Source: Kangiella sp. (GTDB taxonomy: Bacteria; Pseudomonadota; Gammaproteobacteria; Enterobacterales; Kangiellaceae). From it: DNA of 10,312 nt. Position 1 is the stretch's first letter. Each line of letters begins with the position of its first letter. Where the stretch lies: positions 43,280 to 53,591 of the forward strand of contig NVVT01000023.1 in assembly GCA_002733465.1 (NCBI GenBank). Direction: 5' to 3'. A model generated the notes under the pieces. That model worked only from the letters and a program-made list of their open reading frames with translations, searched no databases and was not told the origin of the DNA. The translations under genes and the position numbers were made by a program. Positions 1-6,488 of the stretch are shown here, piece by piece.

Positions 1-273
1 CTTGATGGAATTCAAAATAAGATCCATCCTGGTGATTCTATGGATAAAGATCTTTATGACTTACCGCCTGAAGAAGCTAAAAACATTCCTACGGTTGCGT
101 CTTCATTAGAAGAAGCGTTAAATGCACTTAATGATGATCGTGAATTCTTAACTCGTGGTGGCGTATTTAGTGATGACTTTATCAATTCATACATTGCATT
201 AAAGTCTGAAGAAATTACTTATCTTAATATGACAACTCATCCAGTTGAGTTTGAAATGTATTTCAGCTTATAA
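1..273 (+). CDS. glnA: Glutamine synthetase type I, C-terminal 90 residues (5' end outside window)
   Basis: This is the end of a class I-beta glutamine synthetase, the cytosolic dodecamer that makes glutamine from glutamate, ammonia and ATP. The frame is open from base 1 and stops at TAA 271-273. The segment DLYDLPPEEAK matches the conserved loop that carries the adenylylated tyrosine of enteric GlnA (Tyr397 in E. coli numbering); that tyrosine is codon 55-57 here. It is followed by the family's NIPTVASSLEEAL and GGVFSDDFINSYIALK blocks and the C-terminal THPVEFEMYFSL. Presence of the site implies, by family knowledge, control by the GlnE adenylyltransferase and PII. Only the last 90 codons are visible, so the catalytic core cannot be checked. 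The inner ATG at 40 is not the true start. A terminator follows. Confidence 0.97.
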   Translation, partial: LDGIQNKIHPGDSMDKDLYDLPPEEAKNIPTVASSLEEALNALNDDREFLTRGGVFSDDFINSYIALKSEEITYLNMTTHPVEFEMYFSL

Positions 274-321
274 AAATTGGATTTTTTATAATTTTTAAGC
301 GATATTCTTCTGTTTGAACGG

Positions 322-348
322 GGCGAATCTTAGGATTCGCCTTTTTTT
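322..348 (+). terminator. Rho-independent terminator of glnA
   Basis: An 8-bp perfect stem GGCGAATC (322-329) and GATTCGCC (334-341) encloses the 4-base loop TTAG and runs straight into a T-tract (342-348). It lies about 50 bases after the glnA stop. It should end glnA transcription and isolate the globin gene downstream. Confidence 0.93.
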
Positions 349-431
349 ATAATTAATTCTTTTAATTCTACAAAATATCTCAATTTATTACCTACACTTT
401 AAAGAAGCAGTAATTTAAAGGTAGTAACAAC

Positions 432-866
432 ATGGGATCAGCAAAACGCGCAGAATATGAAGAGATGGGTGGTCAGGTAATACTCGAACATATCAGTAAA
501 GTTTTTTATGACAAAATTTACGAAGACCCATGGCTAAAACAATATTTTGTTAACGTTCCTCAAGAGCACATTGAAAGACAGCAAGTAATGTTTATGCAAG
601 CTGCTTTAGGAGGGGAAAACCTCTACTGTGGTCAAACTCCGCCAGCAGCTCACAAACATATGTACATTACCGACGATCTATATCGCGCTCGACAAGTGCT
701 GTTAGATGAGGCTTTTGTTGAGTGTAACGCTAGTCAAAACTTAATAGAAAAATGGTTGCGAATTGACGACGCTTTTTTCAATCGGATCGTTAAGGCATCT
801 CCGCAAGACTGTCAGGTGCGTTATAAGTCGGATACCATTTTAGATTTTCCAAGGCCACTTCATTAA
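432..866 (+). CDS. Group 1 truncated haemoglobin (trHbN-like globin)
   Basis: A 144-residue haem protein of the 2-on-2 globin fold, presumably cytosolic. Aligned by eye to HbN-type globins: YEEMGGQ (9-15) is the glycine motif before helix B; Tyr26 in VFYDKIY is the B10 distal tyrosine; Phe39 is CD1; Ile47 and Gln51 fall at E7 and E11; ALGG (58-61) ends helix E; His74 in PAAHKHMYIT is the proximal F8 haem ligand. Tyr B10 with Gln E11 is the polar distal pair that stabilises bound O2 in group 1 proteins, so NO dioxygenation or O2/NO handling is likely but not shown by sequence. The C-terminal tail after about residue 125 is slightly longer than the minimal fold. The start is ATG 432 behind a modest AAGG (418-421). 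The gene stands alone, converging on the minus-strand lipoprotein 31 bp away. Confidence 0.93.
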   Translation: MGSAKRAEYEEMGGQVILEHISKVFYDKIYEDPWLKQYFVNVPQEHIERQQVMFMQAALGGENLYCGQTPPAAHKHMYITDDLYRARQVLLDEAFVECNASQNLIEKWLRIDDAFFNRIVKASPQDCQVRYKSDTILDFPRPLH

Positions 867-897
867 CCTTGGTTAACCTACATGAATAGGTATTGCT

Positions 898-2256
898 CTA
901 TTTTGTAATTTCAATGTGGTAAGTGTTTAAATTAGACACTAGGCTGTCATTAGAAAAATTTTGAAAATAACTAATATAGTCATCGTATGTAGTGCTGGTT
1001 GCAGATTGCAATAATCGTACATCAATTTCATTCCAATCAGAGTCTACGCCAATAATATCTTCATAACCCGTTAGTTCTATTTTTACAGGTAACAATCCCT
1101 GTATTGGACCATAGGTAGTCCAATTAACGGAGAGTGTCTGCGCTTGTGCGTCAATCAACTCATAGTTGAATTGAATCAAAGCCATAGGGTAATTTTGTAC
1201 AACACTGTAGTCATAAATGCCATCTGCTTGAATTTCCGAAAAATTGACTTCATCTATTTCAGGTTTTACGGTTGATGCTTGAACGGAAAATGATTCATTG
1301 AAGTTGGCATCTTGAATTTGATGGTAACTCTCAATAATAGATGATCCGAATATCGAGCTAGTTTCTTCAAAAACGACTTGAGCGACAGAATGATACAGCG
1401 TTTCGCCGATATAATCGTGGCTATTGAAAAGTAAGACGTCTTCTTCATTAGCATCTATTGAACTCGCAAAATGGCTTATCGTTTGTATAATTTGAGATGT
1501 TTTAAATGCTTGATGTTCTGCAGGTAAACTAGTTTGCTCTGCCACGTCAAATGCCGATAATTCCCACACTTCATTTGAAGTGGCATTGAAATTGTCAGAA
1601 AAAGTAGCATTACCGATTGAGTTATTATTAACATCTGTTCCAACAATTGAAAATGAATGTAATGGCCAATCTCCATTAATTTCTCTACAAGCCTCGACGC
1701 CGTTCAAAAGTGTTGTGCCATTATCAATCGCTTGCCAATCTGTGAAGTTTAAAGAACTAGCGACTTGAGAGCGAGTATTATAAGAGCGATGGGAGATATT
1801 GACATCTTGGGTGACACATTCACAGCTAGATTGGTCCGTTATGCTTTCATAAATACCTTTATATACGAGTGGTGTTGAGGTTTCTACTTGGATATAACTA
1901 TGAATATCTAACCCTTCTACTTCATTTCCAACTTGTCTTTTGGCGACCAAAGTGTAATTAATGATTTGTCGAAAAAGTGAAGCCTTTATCTGACCATTCT
2001 CGTCTGGTGTGTATCGCTGGGTAATTTGCCAGTTTTCATCTTGTATTAGAAGTTCTACATCTGAATAGGGTGATTCAACACCACATTTGTTGACAATGGT
2101 AGAAGACAAATTAAGCTCATACTCTATAGGCTCTAAAACGGAAGGTTCACTCTCACCGGAACTTCCACCTCCGCAAGCTTGAATTAATAAAGCAAAAAAA
2201 GGAAAAAAGAAAGAAAATTGCTTCAGTGTTTGTTTGTTTAAATTAAATGATTTCAA
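898..2256 (-). CDS. Large lipoprotein of unknown function, TTG start
   Basis: I do not recognise the mature domain. The 452-residue product opens with a lysine-bearing n-region, a Phe/Leu-rich core and a lipobox-like LIQAC with Cys28, followed by the flexible GGGSSGESE linker common in gammaproteobacterial lipoproteins. Gln at the -2 position is unusual but tolerated. The residue after Cys28 is Gly, so by the Lol rule it would go to the outer membrane. Residues about 45-135 look beta-rich with an NGQIKASL turn, reminiscent of carboxypeptidase-regulatory or Ig-like modules (inference). The mature part has cysteines at 58, 145, 147 and 190, enough for two disulphides in the periplasm. The rest is Ser/Asn/Thr-rich and acidic. 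It is the last gene of the minus-strand unit, 36 bp after the DUF2147 gene. I see no strong terminator after its stop. Confidence 0.82.
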   Translation of the reverse strand: MKSFNLNKQTLKQFSFFFPFFALLIQACGGGSSGESEPSVLEPIEYELNLSSTIVNKCGVESPYSDVELLIQDENWQITQRYTPDENGQIKASLFRQIINYTLVAKRQVGNEVEGLDIHSYIQVETSTPLVYKGIYESITDQSSCECVTQDVNISHRSYNTRSQVASSLNFTDWQAIDNGTTLLNGVEACREINGDWPLHSFSIVGTDVNNNSIGNATFSDNFNATSNEVWELSAFDVAEQTSLPAEHQAFKTSQIIQTISHFASSIDANEEDVLLFNSHDYIGETLYHSVAQVVFEETSSIFGSSIIESYHQIQDANFNESFSVQASTVKPEIDEVNFSEIQADGIYDYSVVQNYPMALIQFNYELIDAQAQTLSVNWTTYGPIQGLLPVKIELTGYEDIIGVDSDWNEIDVRLLQSATSTTYDDYISYFQNFSNDSLVSNLNTYHIEITK

Positions 2257-2269
2257 AGTGAATTATTCC
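2254..2269 (-). promoter_or_regulatory. Ribosome binding site and TTG start of the lipoprotein gene
   Basis: Reading the minus strand, GGAA (2269-2266) lies 9 nt before the TTG at 2256-2254. An in-frame ATG at 2271-2269 is followed one codon later by TAA, so it cannot be the start. No ATG occurs between the TTG and the lipobox cysteine, so starting later would lose the signal peptide. The TTG therefore appears to be the real initiation codon. Confidence 0.68.
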
Positions 2270-2292
2270 ATTAACTAAAAATACAAGGACTA

Positions 2293-2763
2293 CTATATCG
2301 AAACGTCAATGTTAACATTTTTGGATTGTATGGGTATATACCGGATCCACTTTTGAGTCCGATAAAAGAAACCAATGTACCCTCGTACTTTCAGTTCCCC
2401 TTCTTCTAACCAAATTTTACAATCATAGGTTTTTCCATTATCGGGGTCAAGAATTTCACCATCTATCCATTCGTCCTTTTTTAAACTTAATCCATCAATA
2501 ATTTGTAAACCTAATATTGCTTTATTTTTCCTTTCACCTTCACACTTTTCACAGATGGGATTTTCTGGATCGCCGTCTTGAGGAAATAATTTAACGATCT
2601 TTCCATATAACTTATTATCTTCTATTGATAGCTCAACCAGCGATCTGACTTGTTTAGTCTTATCATCAATGGTTTGCCAAACCCCAACAACGCTTTGGCT
2701 TGTTTCCTCAGCTTGAGAAAAGGGGATAATCAAGATTAGTAATAGAATTGTTAATCGTTTCAT
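2293..2763 (-). CDS. DUF2147 family exported protein
   Basis: A 156-residue secreted protein of the DUF2147 family (about 120-150 residues, small beta-barrel type, function unknown). A Sec signal peptide spans residues 1-18 (KR n-region, Leu/Ile core, cleavage after SQA). Family blocks follow in order: GVWQTIDD (27-34), LYGKIVKLF (52-60), the CEKC pair at Cys71 and Cys74 with GE, LGLQIIDGL (84-92), the DGEILDPDNGKTYDC block (101-115), LKVRGYIGF (124-132) and TQKWIRY (136-142). Cys71 and Cys74 could form a disulphide or bind metal in the periplasm. The start is ATG 2763 with GGGAA 9 nt upstream. It lies 23 bp after the membrane-protein gene and 36 bp before the lipoprotein gene, so it is probably co-transcribed with both. 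Confidence 0.9.
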   Translation of the reverse strand: MKRLTILLLILIIPFSQAEETSQSVVGVWQTIDDKTKQVRSLVELSIEDNKLYGKIVKLFPQDGDPENPICEKCEGERKNKAILGLQIIDGLSLKKDEWIDGEILDPDNGKTYDCKIWLEEGELKVRGYIGFFYRTQKWIRYIPIQSKNVNIDVSI

Positions 2764-2786
2764 TTGTGTGTGTTTCCCAGACCTAA

Positions 2787-3302
2787 CTAACTGTTTAGAT
2801 TAGATTCATTTTCTCGTGTAATAAACCAATTGGCCAAATAACTTCCTACGTGATAACCAGCGTAACTCGCCCCTAACCAATACCAACCACTATGCATTAC
2901 AAATATTTTAGGCCAATATAAAAACCAAGTGAACGCGGGGATGATATTCAAAAAACTATCAATAATTAGTCTAATGAGCGCACCAAAAGAAATCTGATCA
3001 ATAAAGTTTGAAATTGAAGAAAAATCACGAAAAAACTCATAGACTTCAACAAGCTCGACATGAGCATATGTGCCTAACGCCATAATCCCGTAGTAGCCAC
3101 CACCAAAAAATAACCATTTGCTGTGAACAGGGTTAACTTTAAATTCAGCTTTATCTTTTTTTGCTTGTTTTTTTCTTTTTTTCAACTCTTCGATGTTTTC
3201 ATCTTGTTCTAGATATCCTCTTTTAATAGCAAAAAACACCATCAAAAAAGCAACTATCATTGTTGGTAAGCCTGCGATAAAAACAGCTCTTAAAATTTCC
3301 AT
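2787..3302 (-). CDS. Small multi-pass inner-membrane protein, unknown family
   Basis: I do not recognise the family. From the chosen start it has 171 residues: a first membrane helix at about 4-26, a highly basic lysine-rich loop (41-55, KKRKKQAKKDK), a second helix at about 62-80 with a GGGYYG motif, a possible third at about 107-130 ending in WFLYWP, and a fourth at about 139-160 rich in Trp/Tyr/Gly (GWYWLGASYAGYHVG). The basic loop suggests a cytosolic face after helix 1. A longer frame opens at 3344, but ATG 3302 is preferred: it has GAGAG 7 nt upstream and sits one base after the stop of the acetyltransferase gene (TAA-A-ATG), the classic arrangement for translational coupling. The longer version would overlap that gene by 41 bases. 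Confidence 0.8.
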   Translation of the reverse strand: MEILRAVFIAGLPTMIVAFLMVFFAIKRGYLEQDENIEELKKRKKQAKKDKAEFKVNPVHSKWLFFGGGYYGIMALGTYAHVELVEVYEFFRDFSSISNFIDQISFGALIRLIIDSFLNIIPAFTWFLYWPKIFVMHSGWYWLGASYAGYHVGSYLANWFITRENESNLNS

Positions 3303-3303
3303 T

Positions 3304-3834
3304 TTATAACTCTCGCCCGTAAATAAAAACGTCCATATCGGCATAACGAGACGTTCTAACTATTTGCATTTTATTTCTTTCTGCAATTTTTATAGAACCA
3401 ATATTATCGATATGAATAATTGAAATAAGTTTATCAGAAACCTTGTTTTCAACCGCGTAATCAATAAGTTGTGCTGACATTTCTGAAGCAAATCCTTGTC
3501 GCCAGAATTTCGGTTTGATCGAATAGCCAACTTCGTAACAAGTTTCCCCATCAACTTCTTTTCTCATGATTCCGGCCTGTCCAATTAATTCGCCTGTTGA
3601 TTTAAGCTCGATTGCTAACAAACCAAATCCAGACTCTTCATAACGGACAAACTGCTTATTGATCCAGCTTTCAGAAAGCTCTAAATCATTTAGTTTTTCA
3701 TTTTCTAAAGCGTTCATTAATCCCAGGTAGTGCAAATTAGTATTATCAACAAAAAACTCAGCCCAACTTTCAATATCGCTACTCTTTAACTTGCGAAAGT
3801 TAAGTCTGACAGATTGTTGATGAAAGTAACTCAT
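3304..3834 (-). CDS. GNAT-family N-acetyltransferase, RimJ/RimL-like
   Basis: A 176-residue acetyl-CoA-dependent N-acetyltransferase of the Acetyltransf_3 (RimJ/RimL-like) type, cytosolic, substrate unknown. Visible motifs: strand beta-1 VRLNFRKLKSSD (9-20); GELIGQAGI (81-89); EVGYSIKPKFWRQGFASE (101-118), which carries the acetyl-CoA pyrophosphate loop around Gln113-Gly114-Phe115-Ala116; and HIDNIGSIKIAERNKMQ (141-157), the usual Asn-x-x-Ser helix before the last strands. Length is normal for the family. ATG 3834 has only a weak ribosome site. It is the first gene of the minus-strand unit and is coupled to the membrane-protein gene behind it. The substrate could be a ribosomal-protein N-terminus, an amino acid or a small molecule; sequence alone does not decide. 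Confidence 0.9.
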   Translation of the reverse strand: MSYFHQQSVRLNFRKLKSSDIESWAEFFVDNTNLHYLGLMNALENEKLNDLELSESWINKQFVRYEESGFGLLAIELKSTGELIGQAGIMRKEVDGETCYEVGYSIKPKFWRQGFASEMSAQLIDYAVENKVSDKLISIIHIDNIGSIKIAERNKMQIVRTSRYADMDVFIYGREL

Positions 3835-3870
3835 TGATTGGTTTTTACCATCAAAATTACCAATAACTCT

Positions 3871-3899
3871 ACCATAAATGATTAACCATACTGTAGCAA
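3871..3899 (-). promoter_or_regulatory. Candidate sigma-70 promoter of the minus-strand unit
   Basis: On the minus strand TTGCTA (3899-3894) and TATGGT (3876-3871) are separated by exactly 17 bases, each matching the consensus hexamer at four of six positions. They lie about 37 bp ahead of the acetyltransferase ATG. Chance matches are common in AT-rich DNA, so this is tentative. Confidence 0.35.
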
Positions 3900-4008
3900 A
3901 AGAGCCTAAAAGTGACGGGCTTGTAAGTTATTAAAACCTAATACTCTAGATTAATAAAGTGTAACGGCTATAAACACATCATAAAAAGTCGCTCTTTTTA
4001 ATCCCTCT

Positions 4009-4021
4009 ATACCATTGGTAT
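4009..4021. repeat. Short perfect inverted repeat, possible operator
   Basis: ATACCA, one T, then TGGTAT form a 13-bp dyad near the centre of the divergent intergenic region. The size and symmetry suit a dimeric repressor half-site pair, but no regulator gene lies in the window and the match could be chance. Confidence 0.3.
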
Positions 4022-4135
4022 TCCAGAATGTTTTGTGAGATCCGCCTAAAAGAAACGAGTTAGTTGTTGAATTAATTGATACTTCTAACAATTGAAGGTG
4101 TATTTATTGTTATAGATCGAAAGATTTTACCCTAC

Positions 4136-4151
4136 TTAGGCTTTTTTAGGC
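4136..4151 (+). repeat. Tandem TTAGGC direct repeats with 10-bp period
   Basis: TTAGGC occurs at 4136-4141 and again at 4146-4151, one helical turn apart. The second copy lies 11 bp upstream of the proposed -35 box of the YjgN promoter, where an activator would bind. No factor with this site is known to me. Confidence 0.35.
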
Positions 4152-4162
4152 AATATTATCGC

Positions 4163-4191
4163 TTGTTTTGCGATTCGGTATTCATTAGCAT
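4163..4191 (+). promoter_or_regulatory. Candidate sigma-70 promoter of the YjgN gene
   Basis: TTGTTT (4163-4168) and TAGCAT (4186-4191) are spaced by 17 bp, which puts the transcript start near 4197-4200, about 28 bases before the ATG. The ribosome site AAAGG (4215-4219) lies inside the resulting short leader. Confidence 0.45.
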
Positions 4192-4226
4192 AGTGACCCT
4201 CAAAAACTAATAAAAAAGGCATAACA

Positions 4227-5252
4227 ATGGAAAGCACTTTGGAGTCAGAAACCCAACCATCACAACAGGTCTCATCACGTCAACTTGGATTCGAATTCAA
4301 GGGTGATGGCATGGAATACTTTAAAATTTGGATTGTTAATGTTTTACTAACTATCATTACATTAGGCATCTATTCTGCATGGGCAAAAGTTCGTTCTAAT
4401 CGTTATTTTTACTCTAATCTATATCTTGATGATAGTAGTTTTCGCTATTTAGCAGAGCCAATGACTATTTTAAAAGGCCGTCTTATTGCGGTCGCAGCTT
4501 TGATTGTTTATTCAGTAGTGACAGCAATTGCGCCGATGATCGGAATAGTTCTATTAATTGCATTATTCTTTGCAATTCCTTATTTTATTAATCAATCAAT
4601 TGCATTTAACAATAGAATGTCTGCTTATAAAAATATCCAGTTTCGTTTTTCAGCAACCTACGGTGAAGCGTTTATGGTGATGTATGTCTGGCCAATTGTT
4701 GGGGTTTTAACATTAGGTATACTTTATCCAATGGCATTACTAAAAATGCACCAATATGTTGTTAAAAATAGTTCCTACGGAACCACTAAATTTGAATATA
4801 CGGCAACCTATAAAGATTATGGAATGATATTTCTTATGATGATTGGGATTATTATTGCTGCTGGTGTTGTCATTGCCGTTATTTCATTCTTAATTCCAGC
4901 GCTTGGGCTTCTTTCGACAATTTTAATTATGGTTATGTACATTGGCATTATTCTTTATTCTATTGTTGCAATTACTAATCTTTTTTATCACAATTTGGGA
5001 TTAGTTGAACATCGCTTTAAGTCAACATTAACAATAATGGATTTGGGTAAGGTCATGTTAATCAATTTGTTTTTCACTATTATTACTCTCGGTCTATACC
5101 TTCCAGCAGCAAAAGTTAGAATGACTAAATATATGTGTTCGTGTTTAGTAATGGATGCAGAAGGCTCATTAGATGATTTTGCAGCTGCAGAAAAAGAAAA
5201 TGTGAGTGCGTTAGGTGAAGAGTTTGGACAAGTTTTTGACTTTGGGATCTAA
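4227..5252 (+). CDS. YjgN/DUF898 family multi-pass inner-membrane protein
   Basis: A 341-residue integral membrane protein of the YjgN (DUF898) family; molecular function unknown. It starts with a short cytosolic tail and the family opening GFEFKGDGMEYFKIWIVN (21-38). Hydrophobic segments lie at about 32-50, 86-119 (probably two), 148-172, 200-224, 228-252 and 273-293. The hallmark TIITLGIYSAWAKVRSNRY (42-60) is repeated near the C-terminus as TIITLGLYLPAAKVRMTKY (284-302), with a weaker middle copy around VLTLGILYPMALLKMHQY (160-177). The protein thus looks built from three diverged copies of a helix plus basic amphipathic segment. The tail after residue 310 is acidic. ATG 4227 has AAAGG 7 nt upstream. 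A terminator follows, then the M48 protease gene; I recall this pairing from other gammaproteobacteria. Confidence 0.93.
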   Translation: MESTLESETQPSQQVSSRQLGFEFKGDGMEYFKIWIVNVLLTIITLGIYSAWAKVRSNRYFYSNLYLDDSSFRYLAEPMTILKGRLIAVAALIVYSVVTAIAPMIGIVLLIALFFAIPYFINQSIAFNNRMSAYKNIQFRFSATYGEAFMVMYVWPIVGVLTLGILYPMALLKMHQYVVKNSSYGTTKFEYTATYKDYGMIFLMMIGIIIAAGVVIAVISFLIPALGLLSTILIMVMYIGIILYSIVAITNLFYHNLGLVEHRFKSTLTIMDLGKVMLINLFFTIITLGLYLPAAKVRMTKYMCSCLVMDAEGSLDDFAAAEKENVSALGEEFGQVFDFGI

Positions 5253-5298
5253 CCTTTAACATAAAAGGCGTAAGCCAAGCTTTTAAATAGACTAGTTA

Positions 5299-5330
5299 AA
5301 AAACCCTCTTTTTAGAGGGTTTTTATTTTA
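5299..5330 (+). terminator. Rho-independent terminator between YjgN and M48 genes
   Basis: An 11-bp perfect stem AAAAACCCTCT (5299-5309) and AGAGGGTTTTT (5314-5324) encloses a TTTT loop and continues into ATTTTA. The A-run on the left makes it able to work in both directions. It ends about 16 bases before the protease ATG, so some read-through must serve the protease unless it has its own promoter upstream. Confidence 0.92.
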
Positions 5331-5340
5331 GGGTATTAGT

Positions 5341-6420
5341 ATGAAAATCAATGGATATTATCTTGACGGCCAAACTTCGCAGCGCCAAGCTGCCTTTCTA
5401 AAAATTGATTTTAATGATAAAAGTAGACTAAAAGTAAGCGTTAAGCCTTTAGTTGATACTTCTGAAACTGAACCAGAGCAAACGGATGATTCAGAAAAAA
5501 CGATATTGTTTCGTGAACTAGTAATTTCTTCACGTTTAGGTAACACTCCCCGTGAAATCAGCTTTGGAAATAGTGAGTTATTTGTTTCTGAAGATAATGA
5601 TTCAATCGATCAAATGAATGAGCATTTTGGTAACAAAAACTCATTTATTCATCAATTAGAATCTAAAATGACAAGTGTTATTGTCGCCAGCGCTCTAACC
5701 GTTGTTATCATTTGGGGGCTTGTCGTTTATGGCATTCCAGAATCTGCGAAATTCATTGCGAATAAAATGCCAACTCATCTATCGGAGCAATTTGGAAGTA
5801 GTTTAGATATTCTTGATAAAACCGTTTTTGATCCTAGCGAATTAGACGTTGAACGACAAACACAAATTATTGTATTAATGGCACCATTCCTGAACCAACA
5901 CCAAGATCTTAACCCAAAAATAAATTTTCGATCGGGAATGAAAGCCAACGCGTTAGCATTACCCAATGGTGATATTGTCTTTACCGATGATTTTGTAAAA
6001 CTAGTCGAAAATGATGAGCAATTACTAGCCGTTTTATTTCATGAACTAGGCCATTTAAAACATAAGCATTTGGCAAGACGTGTATTGCAGGATTCGATGA
6101 TTACACTAATGGTCATTTTGATTACCGGAGATATCGATTCGATCGATCTATTAACCGGAATTCCAACCTTGATACTTGATCTATCCTACTCAAGAGAATT
6201 TGAAGTGGAAGCGGATACTTATGCTTTAGAGCAGTTACATCAAGCGAATATACCACTTGAAAGATTTTCCTCTGTTATGCAACTTTTGAGCGATTATTAT
6301 CACGATGAAATCGAAGAAGGCGACTTTGCTAGTGATATCCCCAATTTTCTGATGACCCACCCAGCAACGAAAGATCGTATTTTGATGACAGAAGAATTTA
6401 AAGCCAAATTAAACGAATAA
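5341..6420 (+). CDS. Membrane-anchored M48 family zinc metalloprotease
   Basis: A 359-residue gluzincin protease of family M48. The zinc site is His234-Glu235-x-x-His238 (HELGH), with the third ligand Glu288 in SREFEVEAD (284-292) and the usual THP motif at 339-341. Before the protease domain lie a soluble N-terminal domain (about 1-100; GYYLDGQTSQRQAAFLKI, then beta-strands with an acidic insert at 41-52) and one strong membrane helix at about 110-131. The pro-Gln-type block NALALPNGDIVFTDDFVKL (203-221) is typical of M48. No signal peptide precedes residue 110, so the N-terminal part is likely cytosolic and the protease domain periplasmic, by inference. ATG 5341 has AGGG (5330-5333) 7 nt upstream. 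It lies downstream of YjgN across a terminator and ahead of the XpaC-TelA genes. A role in membrane-protein quality control is plausible. Confidence 0.94.
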   Translation: MKINGYYLDGQTSQRQAAFLKIDFNDKSRLKVSVKPLVDTSETEPEQTDDSEKTILFRELVISSRLGNTPREISFGNSELFVSEDNDSIDQMNEHFGNKNSFIHQLESKMTSVIVASALTVVIIWGLVVYGIPESAKFIANKMPTHLSEQFGSSLDILDKTVFDPSELDVERQTQIIVLMAPFLNQHQDLNPKINFRSGMKANALALPNGDIVFTDDFVKLVENDEQLLAVLFHELGHLKHKHLARRVLQDSMITLMVILITGDIDSIDLLTGIPTLILDLSYSREFEVEADTYALEQLHQANIPLERFSSVMQLLSDYYHDEIEEGDFASDIPNFLMTHPATKDRILMTEEFKAKLNE

Positions 6421-6459
6421 TAATTTCCATCGACACCTGAAAAACAAGCCTTCTGGTTA

Positions 6460-6488
6460 TTGTTTATTTACAAAAAAGTAATTTAAAT
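6460..6488 (+). promoter_or_regulatory. Candidate promoter of the XpaC-TelA operon
   Basis: TTGTTT (6460-6465) and TTAAAT (6483-6488) are 17 bp apart inside the 146-bp gap after the protease gene. An alternative reading is GGAATTT (6489-6495) with TTAGA 16 bp later, a poor match to an envelope-stress (sigma-E type) promoter. No terminator follows the protease gene, so read-through is also possible. Confidence 0.27.

Larger units (their letters stand above)
3835..4226. other. Divergent intergenic region (392 bp)
   Basis: This gap separates the minus-strand acetyltransferase unit from the plus-strand YjgN gene. It is AT-rich and contains no convincing gene. It holds a candidate promoter facing each way, a perfect inverted repeat ATACCA-T-TGGTAT (4009-4021) that could be an operator, and a pair of TTAGGC direct repeats (4136-4151) just upstream of the YjgN promoter. 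About 200 bp between the two promoters has no further feature that I can support. Confidence 0.6.

Noticed and set aside
863..876. Inverted repeat TTAACC-TT-GGTTAA between the globin and lipoprotein stop codons
   Set aside because: The stem is short and AT-rich, the loop is too small, and no T-tract follows on either strand, so it is not a convincing terminator.
3898..3924. Possible hairpin AGCC...GGCT near the acetyltransferase promoter
   Set aside because: Only four paired bases with an 11-base loop and no T-tract; expected by chance.
3878..3934. 18-codon open frame in the divergent intergenic region (MINHTVAKEP...)
   Set aside because: No ribosome binding site precedes its ATG, it is very short, and it overlaps the proposed minus-strand promoter.
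5358..5546. Minus-strand open frame inside the M48 protease gene
   Set aside because: It lies wholly within a well-supported coding region and shows no domain or initiation signal.
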